A program made the translations under genes and the position numbers. Below, in pieces: positions 47,477 through 57,719 of a DNA stretch of 64,000 bases; position 1 is the stretch's first letter, and every line of letters starts with the position of its first letter. Source of the stretch: Pisolithus tinctorius (Eukaryota; Basidiomycota; Agaricomycetes; Boletales; Pisolithaceae). The stretch covers positions 186,001 through 250,000 of the forward strand of contig JANFAH010000022.1 in NCBI GenBank assembly GCA_024663395.1, read 5' to 3'. The notes below the pieces were generated by a model that saw nothing but the letters and a program-made list of their open reading frames with translations, was not told the DNA's origin and made no database searches.

Positions 47477-50120
47477 CTAGGCAGGTAGCTTGAAACATTC
47501 ATGCCATCTATTGCCATGAGCTGTCTGACTCAAGTCCAGCTGTATGCGAGAACCTCTGGGAATGACTACCCTGGTCCACATTGAGTACCACTGCCCCCAG
47601 AAGGTTGGGGGTATCCAAAGTAACAGTCTGCCCTTGGGGCCTCTGACCCAGCCATCACTATGCAACTTGACTGGTTGTTTCCTCATAACTACATATTTAT
47701 ATGGAAGTCCATCAAGAAGTTGTGCAGTGTCATGAAGTGCATGTGAAGGGTTTGATGAGAAACATACAAGGCATGCTGCAGCTCTATGCCCCTCTGGAGG
47801 ACAGCCAATTGGGACACCTCTCTCAGCATCCCAGACCCTCACAGTCTTGTCATCTGAGCCTGAGACAATCCTCTTCCCATCAGGGGAGAATGCAACTGAG
47901 TTGACAAAATCTGTATGCCCCTCAAGTGGGCTGCCAATTTGGACACCTCTCTCAGCATCCCAGACCCTCACAGTCTTGTCCCTTGAGCCTGAGACAATCC
48001 TCTGTCCATCAGGGGAGAATGCAACTGAGTAGACTTCCACTGCATGCCCCTCAGGAGGGCTGCCAATTTGGACACCTCTCTCAGCATCCCAGACCCTCAC
48101 AGTCTTGTCGTTTGAGCCTGAGACAATCCTCTTGCCATCAGGGGAGAATGCAACTGAGTCAACTTCCATTTCATGCCCCTCAAGAGGGCTGCCAATTTGG
48201 ACACCTCTCTCAGCATCCCAGACCCTCACAGTCTCATCCAAAGAGCCTGAGACAATCCTCTTCCCATCAGGGGAGAATGCAACTGACTTGACTGAATCTA
48301 TATGCCCCTCAAGAGGGCTGCCAATTTGGACACCTCTCTCAGCATCCCAGACCCTCATAGTGTTGTCCCAAGAGCCTGAGACAATCCTCTTCCCATCAGG
48401 GGAGAATGCAACTGAGATGACTGACTTTGTATGCCCCTCAAGAGGGCTGCCAATTTGGGAACCTCTCTCAGCATCCCAGACCCTCACAGTCTTGTCCCAT
48501 GAGCCTGAGACAATCCTCTTCCCATCAGGGGAGAATGCAACTGAGTAGACTGACCCTGTATGCCCCTCAGGAAGGCTGCCAATTTGGACACCTCTCTCAG
48601 CATCCCAGACCCTCACAGTCTTGTCTGGTGAGCCTGAGACAATCCTCTTCCCATCAGGGGAGAATGCAACTGAGTTGACTGACAAAGTATGCCTCTCAAG
48701 AGGGCTGCCAATTTGCACACCTCTCTCAGCATCCCAGACCCTTGCAGTCTTGTCCCTTGAGCCTGAGACAATCCTCTTCCCATCAGGGGAGAATGCAACT
48801 GATCTGACTTCAGCATTGTGCCCCTGTAAGGAAAGCTGGACAGCTGGCCAATCTTCAAGTCCTCCATGAGCAACCTGAACAAGGGATGACAATTTGGGCA
48901 TGAGCATTTTTGCTACCATGGTATTCAAAGGGGTAAATGGCAGTGCAGAGATGTAAAGGTGTGGAGCACTGTGTGAGATTGCACTGCCAAAGTTGTGAAT
49001 GAACTTGATTCCATCTTGTGCCAATGCTATGGTCTCTTCAAAACCACTTTGTGTCTTTGACTTGACATTAGTTGATATCAGATGTGAAAACTGAATGCTC
49101 ACAAGCAGCCACATTACAGTGCACCTAAGAGCATCTGTAGCATTTCCCAACACACCAAGAAGGCTCAGAGCCTCTAGCCAGAAGAGTAGCTTTTCACTTC
49201 CAAGCACCCTCTCCACCAATTTTGCAATTCCCAAGTCAAATGCTGTTCTCTCCAGATGTTGGGCCCAGAACCTGCATGAGTATGATAGATGGGGTGGAAT
49301 ATTTTCGTTGATTCTCCCTTCCAAACCAGCAACCTTGGAGTTACTCAAGTATGAACTTTCAAGTCCACATATATTGAAATGCAGGTCATTCGAAAGAATC
49401 CGCAATAAGGCGAATGCAAGGTTGTACATATTGGGTTCACCAACAAAGTATGTCTGACTCCGGGCAGGGTCAATGAGGAAGTCATAGAACGATGCATGTA
49501 GTGGTTGCACAGGAGAAGACTGATCTGTAACACCACTCAATAGCAAGGACATGGATTCAAGAATGGCAACCATGTCATGACGATCCTTGTTGGCAGGGAA
49601 GTGACTGCACATCTTGCATAGTGCATCTATCTGCAGAGGTTAGAGCGTCGAAATGATCTGCTGCATGACAGAGCTGAATTGCATGAGCGCAATCTGGTCA
49701 TTAGGGATGGCATTTTTGAGTATTGCTTGATACATGGCATCCAGAAGTCCACCTGACCGAAGAAGCATGATATTGTTGAAGCATTCCTTGACCGATCCAT
49801 TCTTGACCATATGACCTGGGTTTACAAACTCGCAGGCCAGACAGGCCCATTCAAACAGACCTTCCACCTTCTGGGCAATCCTATAGACTTCAATGGCTCC
49901 AATATCCCAAAGAGGCCCCAGTCTTCTCATAATATACAGATGGATATCATTTTCCTCTGACACTGCAGGGGTGTCATCCAACGAGGCCATCTTCACATGC
50001 CAAGCGGCACTGAATTCATGCTCGATATCAGGAAATGGACGGGATGTTACGAGGATGTGAACATTGCGAGGTAGGTCAGCAGCCTGCGCAGACGCAAGCA
50101 CCGACAGAAGGCACTTCCGC
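47477..50120 (-). pseudogene. NACHT-WD40 NOD-like receptor, 3' part (split by Gypsy element 2)
   Basis: This is the downstream two-thirds of an agaricomycete STAND/NOD-like receptor. The minus strand reads, from 50120, the end of the NACHT ATPase domain (LPRNVHILVTSRPFPDIE; IAQKVEGLFEWACLACEFV) and the winged-helix/helical region (PVQPLHASFYDFLIDPARS). Eight WD40 repeats and a C-terminal extension to a TAG at 47477-47479 follow. A TAA near 49640 interrupts the frame between IISTL and PLQIDALCK. The missing 5' part is at 60558-61440. Such receptors oligomerise on ligand binding and trigger incompatibility or defence-type cell death in fungi. The repeats are nearly identical to one another. This copy cannot be expressed intact. 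Confidence 0.88.
47780..48811 (-). repeat. Eight near-identical 129-bp WD40 repeats
   Basis: Each 43-residue unit follows SVAFSPDGKRIVSGS-x-DKTVRVWDAERGVQIGSPLEGH (given as two pieces of under 20 residues joined by the variable site). Differences concentrate at the residue before SVAF (R, N, Y, I, K, D, Y, N), the residue after VSGS (R, P, W, W, L, N, R, D) and the residues after EGH. High internal identity with a few variable positions is the pattern of ligand-binding repeats under diversifying selection in fungal receptors. Confidence 0.92.
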
Positions 50121-51119
50121 TGTAGGGAGCCGTATACTCCCTGAGGCTGGAACAGGAACCTGTCACTAAATTCCGCAGGCCTCTACAACAAACCCGTTTC
50201 GGAATTTTTCCCGCTCGTGACCTCGTGTTTCCTCCCAACCCCTGTCGCCTTCGGAGTTTCTACCGACCTTCCGCATGTCACTCAGTCATCAAAACGCTGA
50301 TCTGGAAATTCCGCATCCGTGCAGAGTCATCCGGAATTCAGTAGCCGTGCCTCCCCTCAGCCACGTCACCAATCGTCTGTGCCACTTTCCTCTAAAAAAC
50401 TCCGGATTCCCCTGTCGCCCTAAATTCCGCAAGCTGGACTTCGTGCCAGTACGCTACGCTCTGCCCTCCTGTGCCACTCGGCTCCACCTCCCACTTGTAC
50501 GCATACTCTCGTTCTGTTGGAAGATACCCCTTACCGTTGTCCCGCTCTTGCTCTCGTCTACTACCCAACGGTCTATTTCACGTGCTTCTGTATTTCGCTG
50601 ACGTCTGACGTCCCTTCCTTTATTTTCCGGTCTTTTAGTTTTCCCGCCCCACCTTACTCCGACTCATACCTACTTTCCCTGTACTATATAATTCCGTCAT
50701 GATGTCAGAAAATAGGGCACCCACCTTTTGAGTCGCTATCCGTGTGTGTTCTGCGAGTTCGAGAGTTTCGAGAGTCTAAAGTGCATACATAGAGTCTGCT
50801 GCGTCTTCAGTGTCCCCAGAGGTCTTCGTGTCTCTCGCGTCCTCCAGCCCTGCACACCTAATCCCGTGTCCCTTTCGCTTCGAATTCGCTCCTCTTGACG
50901 CGTAGCGACCCCCTCGGAATTTCATATACCCATCTTGCTGCTCCTCACGCGTCTACATCTGCCCGGAATTAAAATTCCGCGACTCTCGCTCGAATTTCCC
51001 CACCGCTTCTAAGCCCTTTCTCGACCTCTCCTTCCACACAGTACCCCTTGGGACGATCCTAGGGAATTCTCCCTTCACCCTTCCTCTAGTCGCACACTTC
51101 CCAGAAGTCGTGTCCCACA
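50121..51119 (+). repeat. 5' LTR of Gypsy element 2
   Basis: 999 bp, TGTAGGG...CCCACA. A TATATAAT box lies at about 50685-50692. It pairs with 59559-60557; all differences are transitions. Confidence 0.95.
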
Positions 51120-51639
51120 ACGTTTTGGAGCCCACCGCGAGGGGTCTGTAGATCTGGAAAGGAGATCCTTACGACCCACTCGTCAAAGAACCGAACTCGA
51201 AGAGCTCTTAGAGCCCTTCCGCAGACTATCTATTTCCTCAGCAGAAATCTTAATTCCGGTAGCTGATCCTAGAGATATTTCAGAGCCACACCCGTCAGAC
51301 TCAGATCTCGGTTTAGACGAGATCTTTCGGAGCCCAGAGTCCCCAGCGTTTTACCCAGCGTTTCCAGGAGGCTTCGACTTCGACGAGCCCTTCGATCCTC
51401 CCGCTGAACGTCAAGAACTTTCGCCTCTCTCAGAACTAACTTCTTCATCGTCCTCGCCACCCAGTGACTCAGAACTAGCCGCTGAACAGCTCCTACTTCC
51501 TTCCCATTCCCTAATCGCAAATTCCGCTACCTCCCTTTCTACTCAAATACCCGTACAGAATTCTCTTGCCTCGACTCTCTTGAATTCCGCTCCTATCCTT
51601 CCCCGAATTCCGATCCAGATCCCCATACCACCTCGCATA
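51120..51639 (+). other. ATG-free open leader before gag
   Basis: No ATG occurs in any frame of this 520-nt leader, yet the gag frame stays open from about 51127 to 51639. It encodes an acidic Ser/Pro-rich sequence (SDSDLGLDEIFRSPESPAF...) that looks like protein sequence. It may be translated from a non-AUG codon or from a start in the LTR joined by splicing. Confidence 0.5.
51124..51141 (+). promoter_or_regulatory. Candidate primer binding site
   Basis: TTTGGAGCCCACCGCGAG starts about four bases after the 5' LTR. Its TGG would pair with the CCA end of a tRNA whose acceptor stem ends ..GGGCTCCA. The primer tRNA was not identified. Confidence 0.55.
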
Positions 51640-53850
51640 ATGTCTGGAGCAAGAGACATGCCACTCAGGGGTTCCAACAAAGCCCCGAAGTTTTCCGGTC
51701 GTACCGAAGACATCACTCGCTACCTTGAAGACGTCGAACAACTCTGCGTCGAAGCTGGCCTTGACACCGGGAAAGATAAGATCCACTGGGTCATTCGTTA
51801 CGCTGACCACAATGAGGCGGAGTTTTGGTCAACCTTAGACGCCGCAACCGACGGCTTCAATGACTGGGATGCGTTTTCCAAAGAACTCCTGAACTACTAT
51901 CCAGGTGCCTCGGTGAAAGATCGTCGCTATACTAAAGCCGACCTTGAAACCTTACTCTACCATCAAGTTCAGAAACCGATGGGATCACTGGAAGATCTCG
52001 GGAAATACGTCCGTGAATTCCGACACATCCTCGGCCTCATCCAGAAGAAGAAGAAACTCCCCGAGGACTACATCAATGAGAAATTCCTTGAGGGGTTTCC
52101 CCCGAGATTTCGGAATTCCTTGCTCACGCGATTGCAACTCTCTGACTTAGATCATGACATTGACGAACCATGGGAGTTCGATATAGTCTATAAACATGCC
52201 AACTACCTCCTCAGTGGGGCCAAACGGAACCTCCCTCAACCAGACTCGTCGGCACTGTTTCCCCAGAATTCCACTCCATCTTCCTCGCCGGCCGTTCCTA
52301 CTATCCTGAAGCGAGAATATGCTCATGTCGCTCAGCAACCTGTTCCTACTCCGCCCCCCCAACAAGGTCAAGAAGGACAATTCCGTCATTCCTTCGATCC
52401 ACGGTGTTTCTTCTGCGGAGGAACAGATGGGCACAGAACTGCAGAATGTGCGCTGTGTCACGAATACGTACAAGCTGGGAAATGCTCCCTGATTGGAGGG
52501 AGGGTTTTCATGCCAGACGGCTCTGATATTCCTAGGACAGCTGCAGGCCGTAACTTCAAGGAAAAGATCGATAACTTCCTCGCCATGCGCGACTCGATCA
52601 TTGCCTCGGCAAACCTCGTCTCAGTTCAGCGACCCGGCCAGCAGTCAACCTCATCCCGCGGGTGTGAAACTCCTCCCCATCTCGTCAGCACAATGTTCTT
52701 CAGCAACGAAGATGTTTCGGAATACCAAGTCGACCTACACCCCTCTTCCTATCTAGTCGACGAAAACCTAGAGGAGGATGCTGACGAAGAAGACCAACGT
52801 GCCTTAGCAAGGGCTTATGCGCAGGTAGAAGAGTTGAAGAACGCTATCAAGAAAAAGAAGACAGCCCGCTTCGACGGCGTAGAAGTCCCGGTTCGTCGTC
52901 AAAGGCCGGCACTAGCAGTCCCAGCGTCGGCCAACGCGCCGGTGCCTCCTATCCCAGTCAGTAATTCCGCTCCAGCTAACCCCGCCTCGTCTTCGGAAGC
53001 CCCAATAGCCGGAAAAACTCCGGTTGCTCCTAATCTTACAGACCTCCGGACACTTAAGCCAACTACAAATTCCGCACCCCAATTCCGTTACCAAAGCAGT
53101 TTTGATGAAGCTGCGGCGACCAAGCGGATCGTAAACCAAGTCTTAGACGCAAAAATGGAAATCTCTACTAAAGATCTATTAGCTGTTAGCCCAGAGATTC
53201 GCAAGCAGATCAGAGAACTAGCTGCGACGAAGAAGATAACTATTGGGAGTTTAGAAACCGCATCAGACGCGACTCCCTCGGCTGCTTGGGCGTCCTATGA
53301 GCAGTACTGGGTTAGAGACACAGAAGGGAAGTGCGTGGGCCTCGCTACGGCTCCCTTACGTGCTGTCGACGGGATCTTGATGGACAAACTCCATGTCGAA
53401 TGTATTTTGGACAGCGGATGCCAGGTAGTGGCCTTGCGACGGGAGTTGTGGGAAGCCTTAGAGGCCCCTCTCCGTACTGACATGACCATGACTCTGGAGG
53501 CCGCTAACCAATCTAAAGAAAGCACCCTTGGGGTCATAGAGAATGCCACTTTGCGCATAGGAAACGTCGAGGCTCATCTACAAATCCAGGTCGTTGATCG
53601 CGCGCCTTTCGACTTACTTCTCGGTCGACCCTTCTTCTGCCTACTCTCCAGCGTCCTTCGCGATTTCCCTGACGGAGAACAGTCTCTAGAAATCCGCAAC
53701 CCTAATTCCGGTAAACAAGTCTTAATTCCGACACGACCTCGCAACAGGCTGCAACCCCTTCCACATTTCGTAAATTCCGAAGACGAAGAAGACTTCTTTG
53801 CGCGAAAACAAATGCGTCGCCACATGAATCCACCCGAGCAGGGTTTTTAG
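51640..53850 (+). CDS. gag-protease of Gypsy element 2
   Basis: The first ATG is 51640 (MSGARDMPLRG); the frame is open upstream. A gag capsid-like domain (KFSGRTEDITRYLEDVEQLC ... YYPGASVKDRRYTKADLE) is followed by a zinc knuckle CFFCGGTDGHRTAEC (C-x2-C-x5-H-x4-C, one residue longer than usual) and a Pro/Ala-rich linker. Near the end is a retroviral-type aspartic protease with ILDSGCQVV as active site and LLLGRPFF as the flap-side partner motif. The protease lies in the gag frame rather than in pol. The stop TAG (53848-53850) abuts the slippery site. Confidence 0.9.
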   Translation: MSGARDMPLRGSNKAPKFSGRTEDITRYLEDVEQLCVEAGLDTGKDKIHWVIRYADHNEAEFWSTLDAATDGFNDWDAFSKELLNYYPGASVKDRRYTKADLETLLYHQVQKPMGSLEDLGKYVREFRHILGLIQKKKKLPEDYINEKFLEGFPPRFRNSLLTRLQLSDLDHDIDEPWEFDIVYKHANYLLSGAKRNLPQPDSSALFPQNSTPSSSPAVPTILKREYAHVAQQPVPTPPPQQGQEGQFRHSFDPRCFFCGGTDGHRTAECALCHEYVQAGKCSLIGGRVFMPDGSDIPRTAAGRNFKEKIDNFLAMRDSIIASANLVSVQRPGQQSTSSRGCETPPHLVSTMFFSNEDVSEYQVDLHPSSYLVDENLEEDADEEDQRALARAYAQVEELKNAIKKKKTARFDGVEVPVRRQRPALAVPASANAPVPPIPVSNSAPANPASSSEAPIAGKTPVAPNLTDLRTLKPTTNSAPQFRYQSSFDEAAATKRIVNQVLDAKMEISTKDLLAVSPEIRKQIRELAATKKITIGSLETASDATPSAAWASYEQYWVRDTEGKCVGLATAPLRAVDGILMDKLHVECILDSGCQVVALRRELWEALEAPLRTDMTMTLEAANQSKESTLGVIENATLRIGNVEAHLQIQVVDRAPFDLLLGRPFFCLLSSVLRDFPDGEQSLEIRNPNSGKQVLIPTRPRNRLQPLPHFVNSEDEEDFFARKQMRRHMNPPEQGF

Positions 53851-53886
53851 TATCGGTCGAGGACTCGTACGATCTACGAGGAGACC
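53841..53886 (+). promoter_or_regulatory. -1 ribosomal frameshift signal of Gypsy element 2
   Basis: G_GGT_TTT (53841-53847) is a canonical X_XXY_YYZ heptamer in the gag frame, followed at once by the gag stop TAG. A -1 slip reads GGG TTT TTA GTA and enters the pol frame, which is open across the gag stop. Seven nt downstream begins a two-part stem: GGTC (53855-53858) with GACC (53883-53886), and CTCGTA (53864-53869) with TACGAG (53875-53880) around a CGATC loop. Confidence 0.8.
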
Positions 53887-56800
53887 AGGACTGCGCTTTC
53901 TCCGTGTGTTCACTTTATGTTTCTGATCCGTCTTTATACCCTTTGAAGTCTTCCACGTTTTTACCCACAGACTCTGCCGTAAATTCCGCTGCGGTGTTTA
54001 TCTACGACTTTCGAGGCAACATTACGCCTCCTGTCGATCCCTTTGACACCAGTTCTGTTTCTCCGACTGATCCTTTCCTGTTCTCGACCGCTACTACCCT
54101 TTCTCCACTGACAATTTCTGCCTTACGCTCTACTTATCAGTTCGATCCTGTTTATCATGTCTTAAAGTACAAACCTGTAGTGAGGAAGGTGAGGCCGGTA
54201 CCGACGTCGATGCCAGCAGAATTCCGGGTAGAGCGTCGGGAGGCCGAAGACCCACTCGCAGATCTGCCTGTCTTACCTACTCATCCCCCTCCGTTCGTGC
54301 CAGGTTCCAGGTTTACTCAGGAAAGAGCTGACGAGCTCGATTTGGACCCGGCAAGGTTCCTTTGGCCTACAGAGTTAGACCTAGTACGGTGGTTAGTCAG
54401 GGAGCAAGAAGATGCCTTTGCTTGGGACGCTTCGGAAAGAGGGACCTTTCGAGAAGACATGTTCCCGCCCCTGAAGATACCTACGCTAGCACACAAGCCT
54501 TGGGTCGAGCGGAATATTCCCATTCCTCCAGCTATTTTCCGTGAAGTCGTTAATATCATCAAGGAAAAGATTTCCGCGGGGGTTTATGAACCGTCTACTT
54601 CGTCTTACTGCTCAAAATGGTTCTGCGTAGTCAAGAAGGACGGAAAATCTCTGCGCCTCGTACATGACTTACAACCTCTAAACGCCGTTTCTATCCAGGA
54701 CTCAGCCGTTCCCCCATTCGTCGATTCGATTGCTGAAGCCTTCGCTTGTCATTCAGTCTACGGAATTTTAGATCTTATGGTCGGATATGATCATCGCACC
54801 ATACACGACGATTACCGCAACCTCACTACCTTCCAAACTCCTATAGGTACTCTTCGACTCACCAAACTTCCTATGGGCTACACGAATGCCGTCCAAATTT
54901 TCCACGGAGACGTCTGTTGGATTTTAAAAGACGAAATTCCGGAAGTCACCATCCCGTTTATCGACGACTGTCCCATTAAAGGTCCCAAATCTCGCTACCA
55001 AAATCCCGACGGGACCTACGAAACGATTCCACAGAATTCCGGGATTAGACGCTTCATCTGGGAGCACCTGCAGAATGTCAACCGAGTCTTACACCGTCTG
55101 CGTCATGCAGGAGCCACCATGTCAGCAAAGAAATGCGTCATTGCTGCGCCGTCTATCATAGTGGTCGGGCACAAGGTGTCGTTCGAGGGTAGAATTCCGG
55201 ACGAATCTAAAGTCCAAAAGATTAAAGATTGGCCGTACTGCACAAACGTCACTGAAGTACGCGGATTTTTAGGTCTCTGTTCGTACTGCAGGATCTTCAT
55301 CAAAGACTTCGCCAAACATGCCCGTCCCCTCGTCGAGCTGACCAAGAAGGATGTCCCCTTCGAATTCCGTGACGAGCATAGGGAAGCGATGGAGTACCTC
55401 CGCCGTGTGATCGTCTCGTCCCCTGCGTTACGAACTATCGACTATAATTCCGAAAACAAAGTCATTTTAGCTGTCGACACTTCTAACATCGCTGTCGGGT
55501 ATCTCCTCATGCAGGAGGGGGAAGACGGCAAACGCTACCCTGCTAGGTTCGGCTCGATAACTCTCAATGAACGCGAACGTCGCTACAGCCAAGCTAAGCT
55601 AGAATTATTTGGGCTTTTCCGAGCCTTGCATGACGTCCGACTTCATATCTTCGGCATGCGGAATTTAGTCGTTGAGGTGGATGCGCGGTACATCAAAGGG
55701 ATGATTAACAATCCCGACCTACAGCCTAACGCGACCATAAATCGCTGGATCGCCAGAATTCTCCTATTCGACTTCGAGCTCATACATGTTCCAGCACACA
55801 AGCACGCAGCGCTGGACGGACTTTTGAGGAGACCGAGAGCAGAAGAAGATGAGGAGGGAGACGAGGACTATGAGGATTGGATCGATGAGTGTGGGGCTTT
55901 TGCAGTCGAGCTCTTGAATCGTAGGGAAGCGCGTTTCGAGTCCCATCCTTACCCCTTGGAAATTCCGAGCGTCGTGTCAGACTCATCCCTCCCCCTGTCA
56001 CAGAGTCTAGGTATCTTTACCGCCGAAGAATCGATGCCGGAAAACCTCGAGACCGAAATTCCGAGGTCAGAAAAAGCGAAACAGAGAGAGGAGAGGATGA
56101 AAGTGGTGAAAGAGTTTTTGGAAATGAAGAAAACGCCCGAAGGGTTAGAGGAGGCGGAGTTGGAGAGCCTAGTGCGCCTTGCGACTCGGTATTTTGTAAA
56201 AGGGGGAGATCTGTGGAGGAAGGATCCCCAGGGACGGCATCAGCTAGTGGTACCCTCACACAAACGCCTTGGAATTCTCCGCCAGGCCCACGACGATCTA
56301 GGGCACAAGGGTATCTTCTCGACCCGTATGCGTTTGCTGACTCGCTTTTGGTGGCCCATGCTAGAGCAGGACATCCGTTGGTATGTTAAATCGTGCCACG
56401 AGTGCCAGATCCGTCGTTTGGATCGCATTCATATACCGCCAGTTGTCGCCATCCCCGAACCCCTGTTTTACAAGGCTTATATGGACACGTTCTTAATGCC
56501 GAAGTCGAACGGGTTTTGCTACGTTACCCAAGCACGCTGTTCACTCACCAGTTACCCCGAATGGGCTATGCTTCGTGCAGAGACAGGCAAGTCCATTGGA
56601 AAGTTCATCTTCGAACAGATTCTGTGCCGTTGGGGTGCTGTTGCGGAGATTGTCACAGATAATGGGGGACCATACGTCCTCGCTCTCGACTGGCTCTCCA
56701 AGACCTTCGGAATTCGCCACATACGCATCTCCCCTTATAATTCGCAGGCTAATGGAGTCGTCGAACGGCGACATTTCGATGTCAGAGAGGCGATGGTAAA

Positions 56801-57458
56801 GAGTTGTGGTGGGGAAGCGTCGAAGTGGTCAGAAGTGGCTCCTGCAGTATTTTGGGCAGAGAGGGTTACGGTTCACAAGGCAACCGGGTTCTCTCCATTC
56901 TATATGGCTCACGGTGTTGAACCCAGACTCCCTTTCGATCTGGTCGAAGCGACGTTTTTAGCCCCGTTCGAGGCAGAATTTTACTCGACTACAGACCTCA
57001 TTGCTCACCATGCTCGCCAACTCCAGAAACGCCCCGAGGACCTCGCTCGCATCCACGATATGGTCCTAAAATCCCGCTTTGCCTCAGCCAAGGATTTCGT
57101 CGATCGTTTTGCACGGTCCATCAAAGACTTTAACTTCGAACCAGGGTCGCTTGTCCTCGTTCGGAATTCCCGTATCGAACTAGAACTCGACCGGAAAACC
57201 AAACCGCGCTACCTAGGGCCTATGATCGTCATCAGACGCACTAAAGGCGGTTCGTACATACTTGCGGAATTAGATGGCGCAGTCTCGAAATTCCGTTTCG
57301 CTGCCTTTCGCCTATACCCCTATTTCCCGCGGAATAACGCTCGTATCGAAGTCACCCAGCTGACTGGTGCTTCCCCACAAGACCTGGATCGTCTTGAAGA
57401 CGAAGCGTTCCCGGACCCTACGCTCGCTGGCGTCCCGTTGGACGAGTCAGATGAGTAG
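53847..57458 (+). CDS. pol of Gypsy element 2: RT-RNase H-integrase
   Basis: Translated by -1 shift from gag. The frame is open from before the shift site to TAG 57456-57458; the first start-like codon is GTG 53904. Reverse transcriptase motifs: CVVKKDGKSLRLVHDLQPLN, GILDLMVGYDH, LTKLPMGYTNAVQIF and the catalytic FIDD (F in place of Y in YxDD). RNase H follows (VDTSNIAVGYLLMQEGED, LELFGLFRAL). Integrase has an HHCC zinc domain (HDDLGHKGIFSTRMRLL...CHECQIRR) and the D, D, E core (MDTF..., VTDNGGPY, SQANGVVERRHFD). The C-terminus resembles the SH3-like integrase end; there is no chromodomain. No stops or frameshifts, so the protein may be active. Confidence 0.92.
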   Translation, partial: LVSVEDSYDLRGDQDCAFSVCSLYVSDPSLYPLKSSTFLPTDSAVNSAAVFIYDFRGNITPPVDPFDTSSVSPTDPFLFSTATTLSPLTISALRSTYQFDPVYHVLKYKPVVRKVRPVPTSMPAEFRVERREAEDPLADLPVLPTHPPPFVPGSRFTQERADELDLDPARFLWPTELDLVRWLVREQEDAFAWDASERGTFREDMFPPLKIPTLAHKPWVERNIPIPPAIFREVVNIIKEKISAGVYEPSTSSYCSKWFCVVKKDGKSLRLVHDLQPLNAVSIQDSAVPPFVDSIAEAFACHSVYGILDLMVGYDHRTIHDDYRNLTTFQTPIGTLRLTKLPMGYTNAVQIFHGDVCWILKDEIPEVTIPFIDDCPIKGPKSRYQNPDGTYETIPQNSGIRRFIWEHLQNVNRVLHRLRHAGATMSAKKCVIAAPSIIVVGHKVSFEGRIPDESKVQKIKDWPYCTNVTEVRGFLGLCSYCRIFIKDFAKHARPLVELTKKDVPFEFRDEHREAMEYLRRVIVSSPALRTIDYNSENKVILAVDTSNIAVGYLLMQEGEDGKRYPARFGSITLNERERRYSQAKLELFGLFRALHDVRLHIFGMRNLVVEVDARYIKGMINNPDLQPNATINRWIARILLFDFELIHVPAHKHAALDGLLRRPRAEEDEEGDEDYEDWIDECGAFAVELLNRREARFESHPYPLEIPSVVSDSSLPLSQSLGIFTAEESMPENLETEIPRSEKAKQREERMKVVKEFLEMKKTPEGLEEAELESLVRLATRYFVKGGDLWRKDPQGRHQLVVPSHKRLGILRQAHDDLGHKGIFSTRMRLLTRFWWPMLEQDIRWYVKSCHECQIRRLDRIHIPPVVAIPEPLFYKAYMDTFLMPKSNGFCYVTQARCSLTSYPEWAMLRAETGKSIGKFIFEQILCRWGAVAEIVTDNGGPYVLALDWLSKTFGIRHIRISPYNSQANGVVERRHFDVREAMVKSCGGEASKWSEVAPAVFWAERVTVHKATGFSPFYMAHGVEPRLPFDLVEATFLAPFEAEFYSTTDLIAHHARQLQKRPEDLARIHDMVLKSRFASAKDFVDRFARSIKDFNFEPGSLVLVRNSRIELELDRKTKPRYLGPMIVIRRTKGGSYILAELDGAVSKFRFAAFRLYPYFPRNNARIEVTQLTGASPQDLDRLEDEAFPDPTLAGVPLDESDE

Positions 57459-57576
57459 CCCGTCCTTCTCTCTACCTCTTTTCTTTTCTTTTCTTTCTCT
57501 CTTCTTTCTTTTATCGATACCCGTTTCATCTCATATATAAATTCCGCACCGCTCACATGAAAGAGACAAAGTCGCT

Positions 57577-57595
57577 AAAAAAAAAAAAAAAAAAA
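57577..57595 (+). repeat. Poly-A run in the pol / antisense-gene interval
   Basis: Nineteen consecutive A residues lie between the two converging coding regions of element 2. On the minus strand it is a T run just past the end of the antisense gene. Confidence 0.85.
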
Positions 57596-57719
57596 TTCCG
57601 CACTACTTTTCCTTCAGAAGTCTTACGTTTCCTTACTGTAGTACTAATTCCAACGCACAAAAGACTCTTTCACATTCGGGACATACGAGTACAAAATTCC
57701 GCAGACACTAGTACGCTAT

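Noticed and set aside
47780..48811. Regular 129-bp direct repeats considered as a CRISPR-like or satellite array
   Set aside because: Each unit translates in one frame to a WD40 repeat within a larger NACHT protein; this is a coding repeat in a eukaryote.
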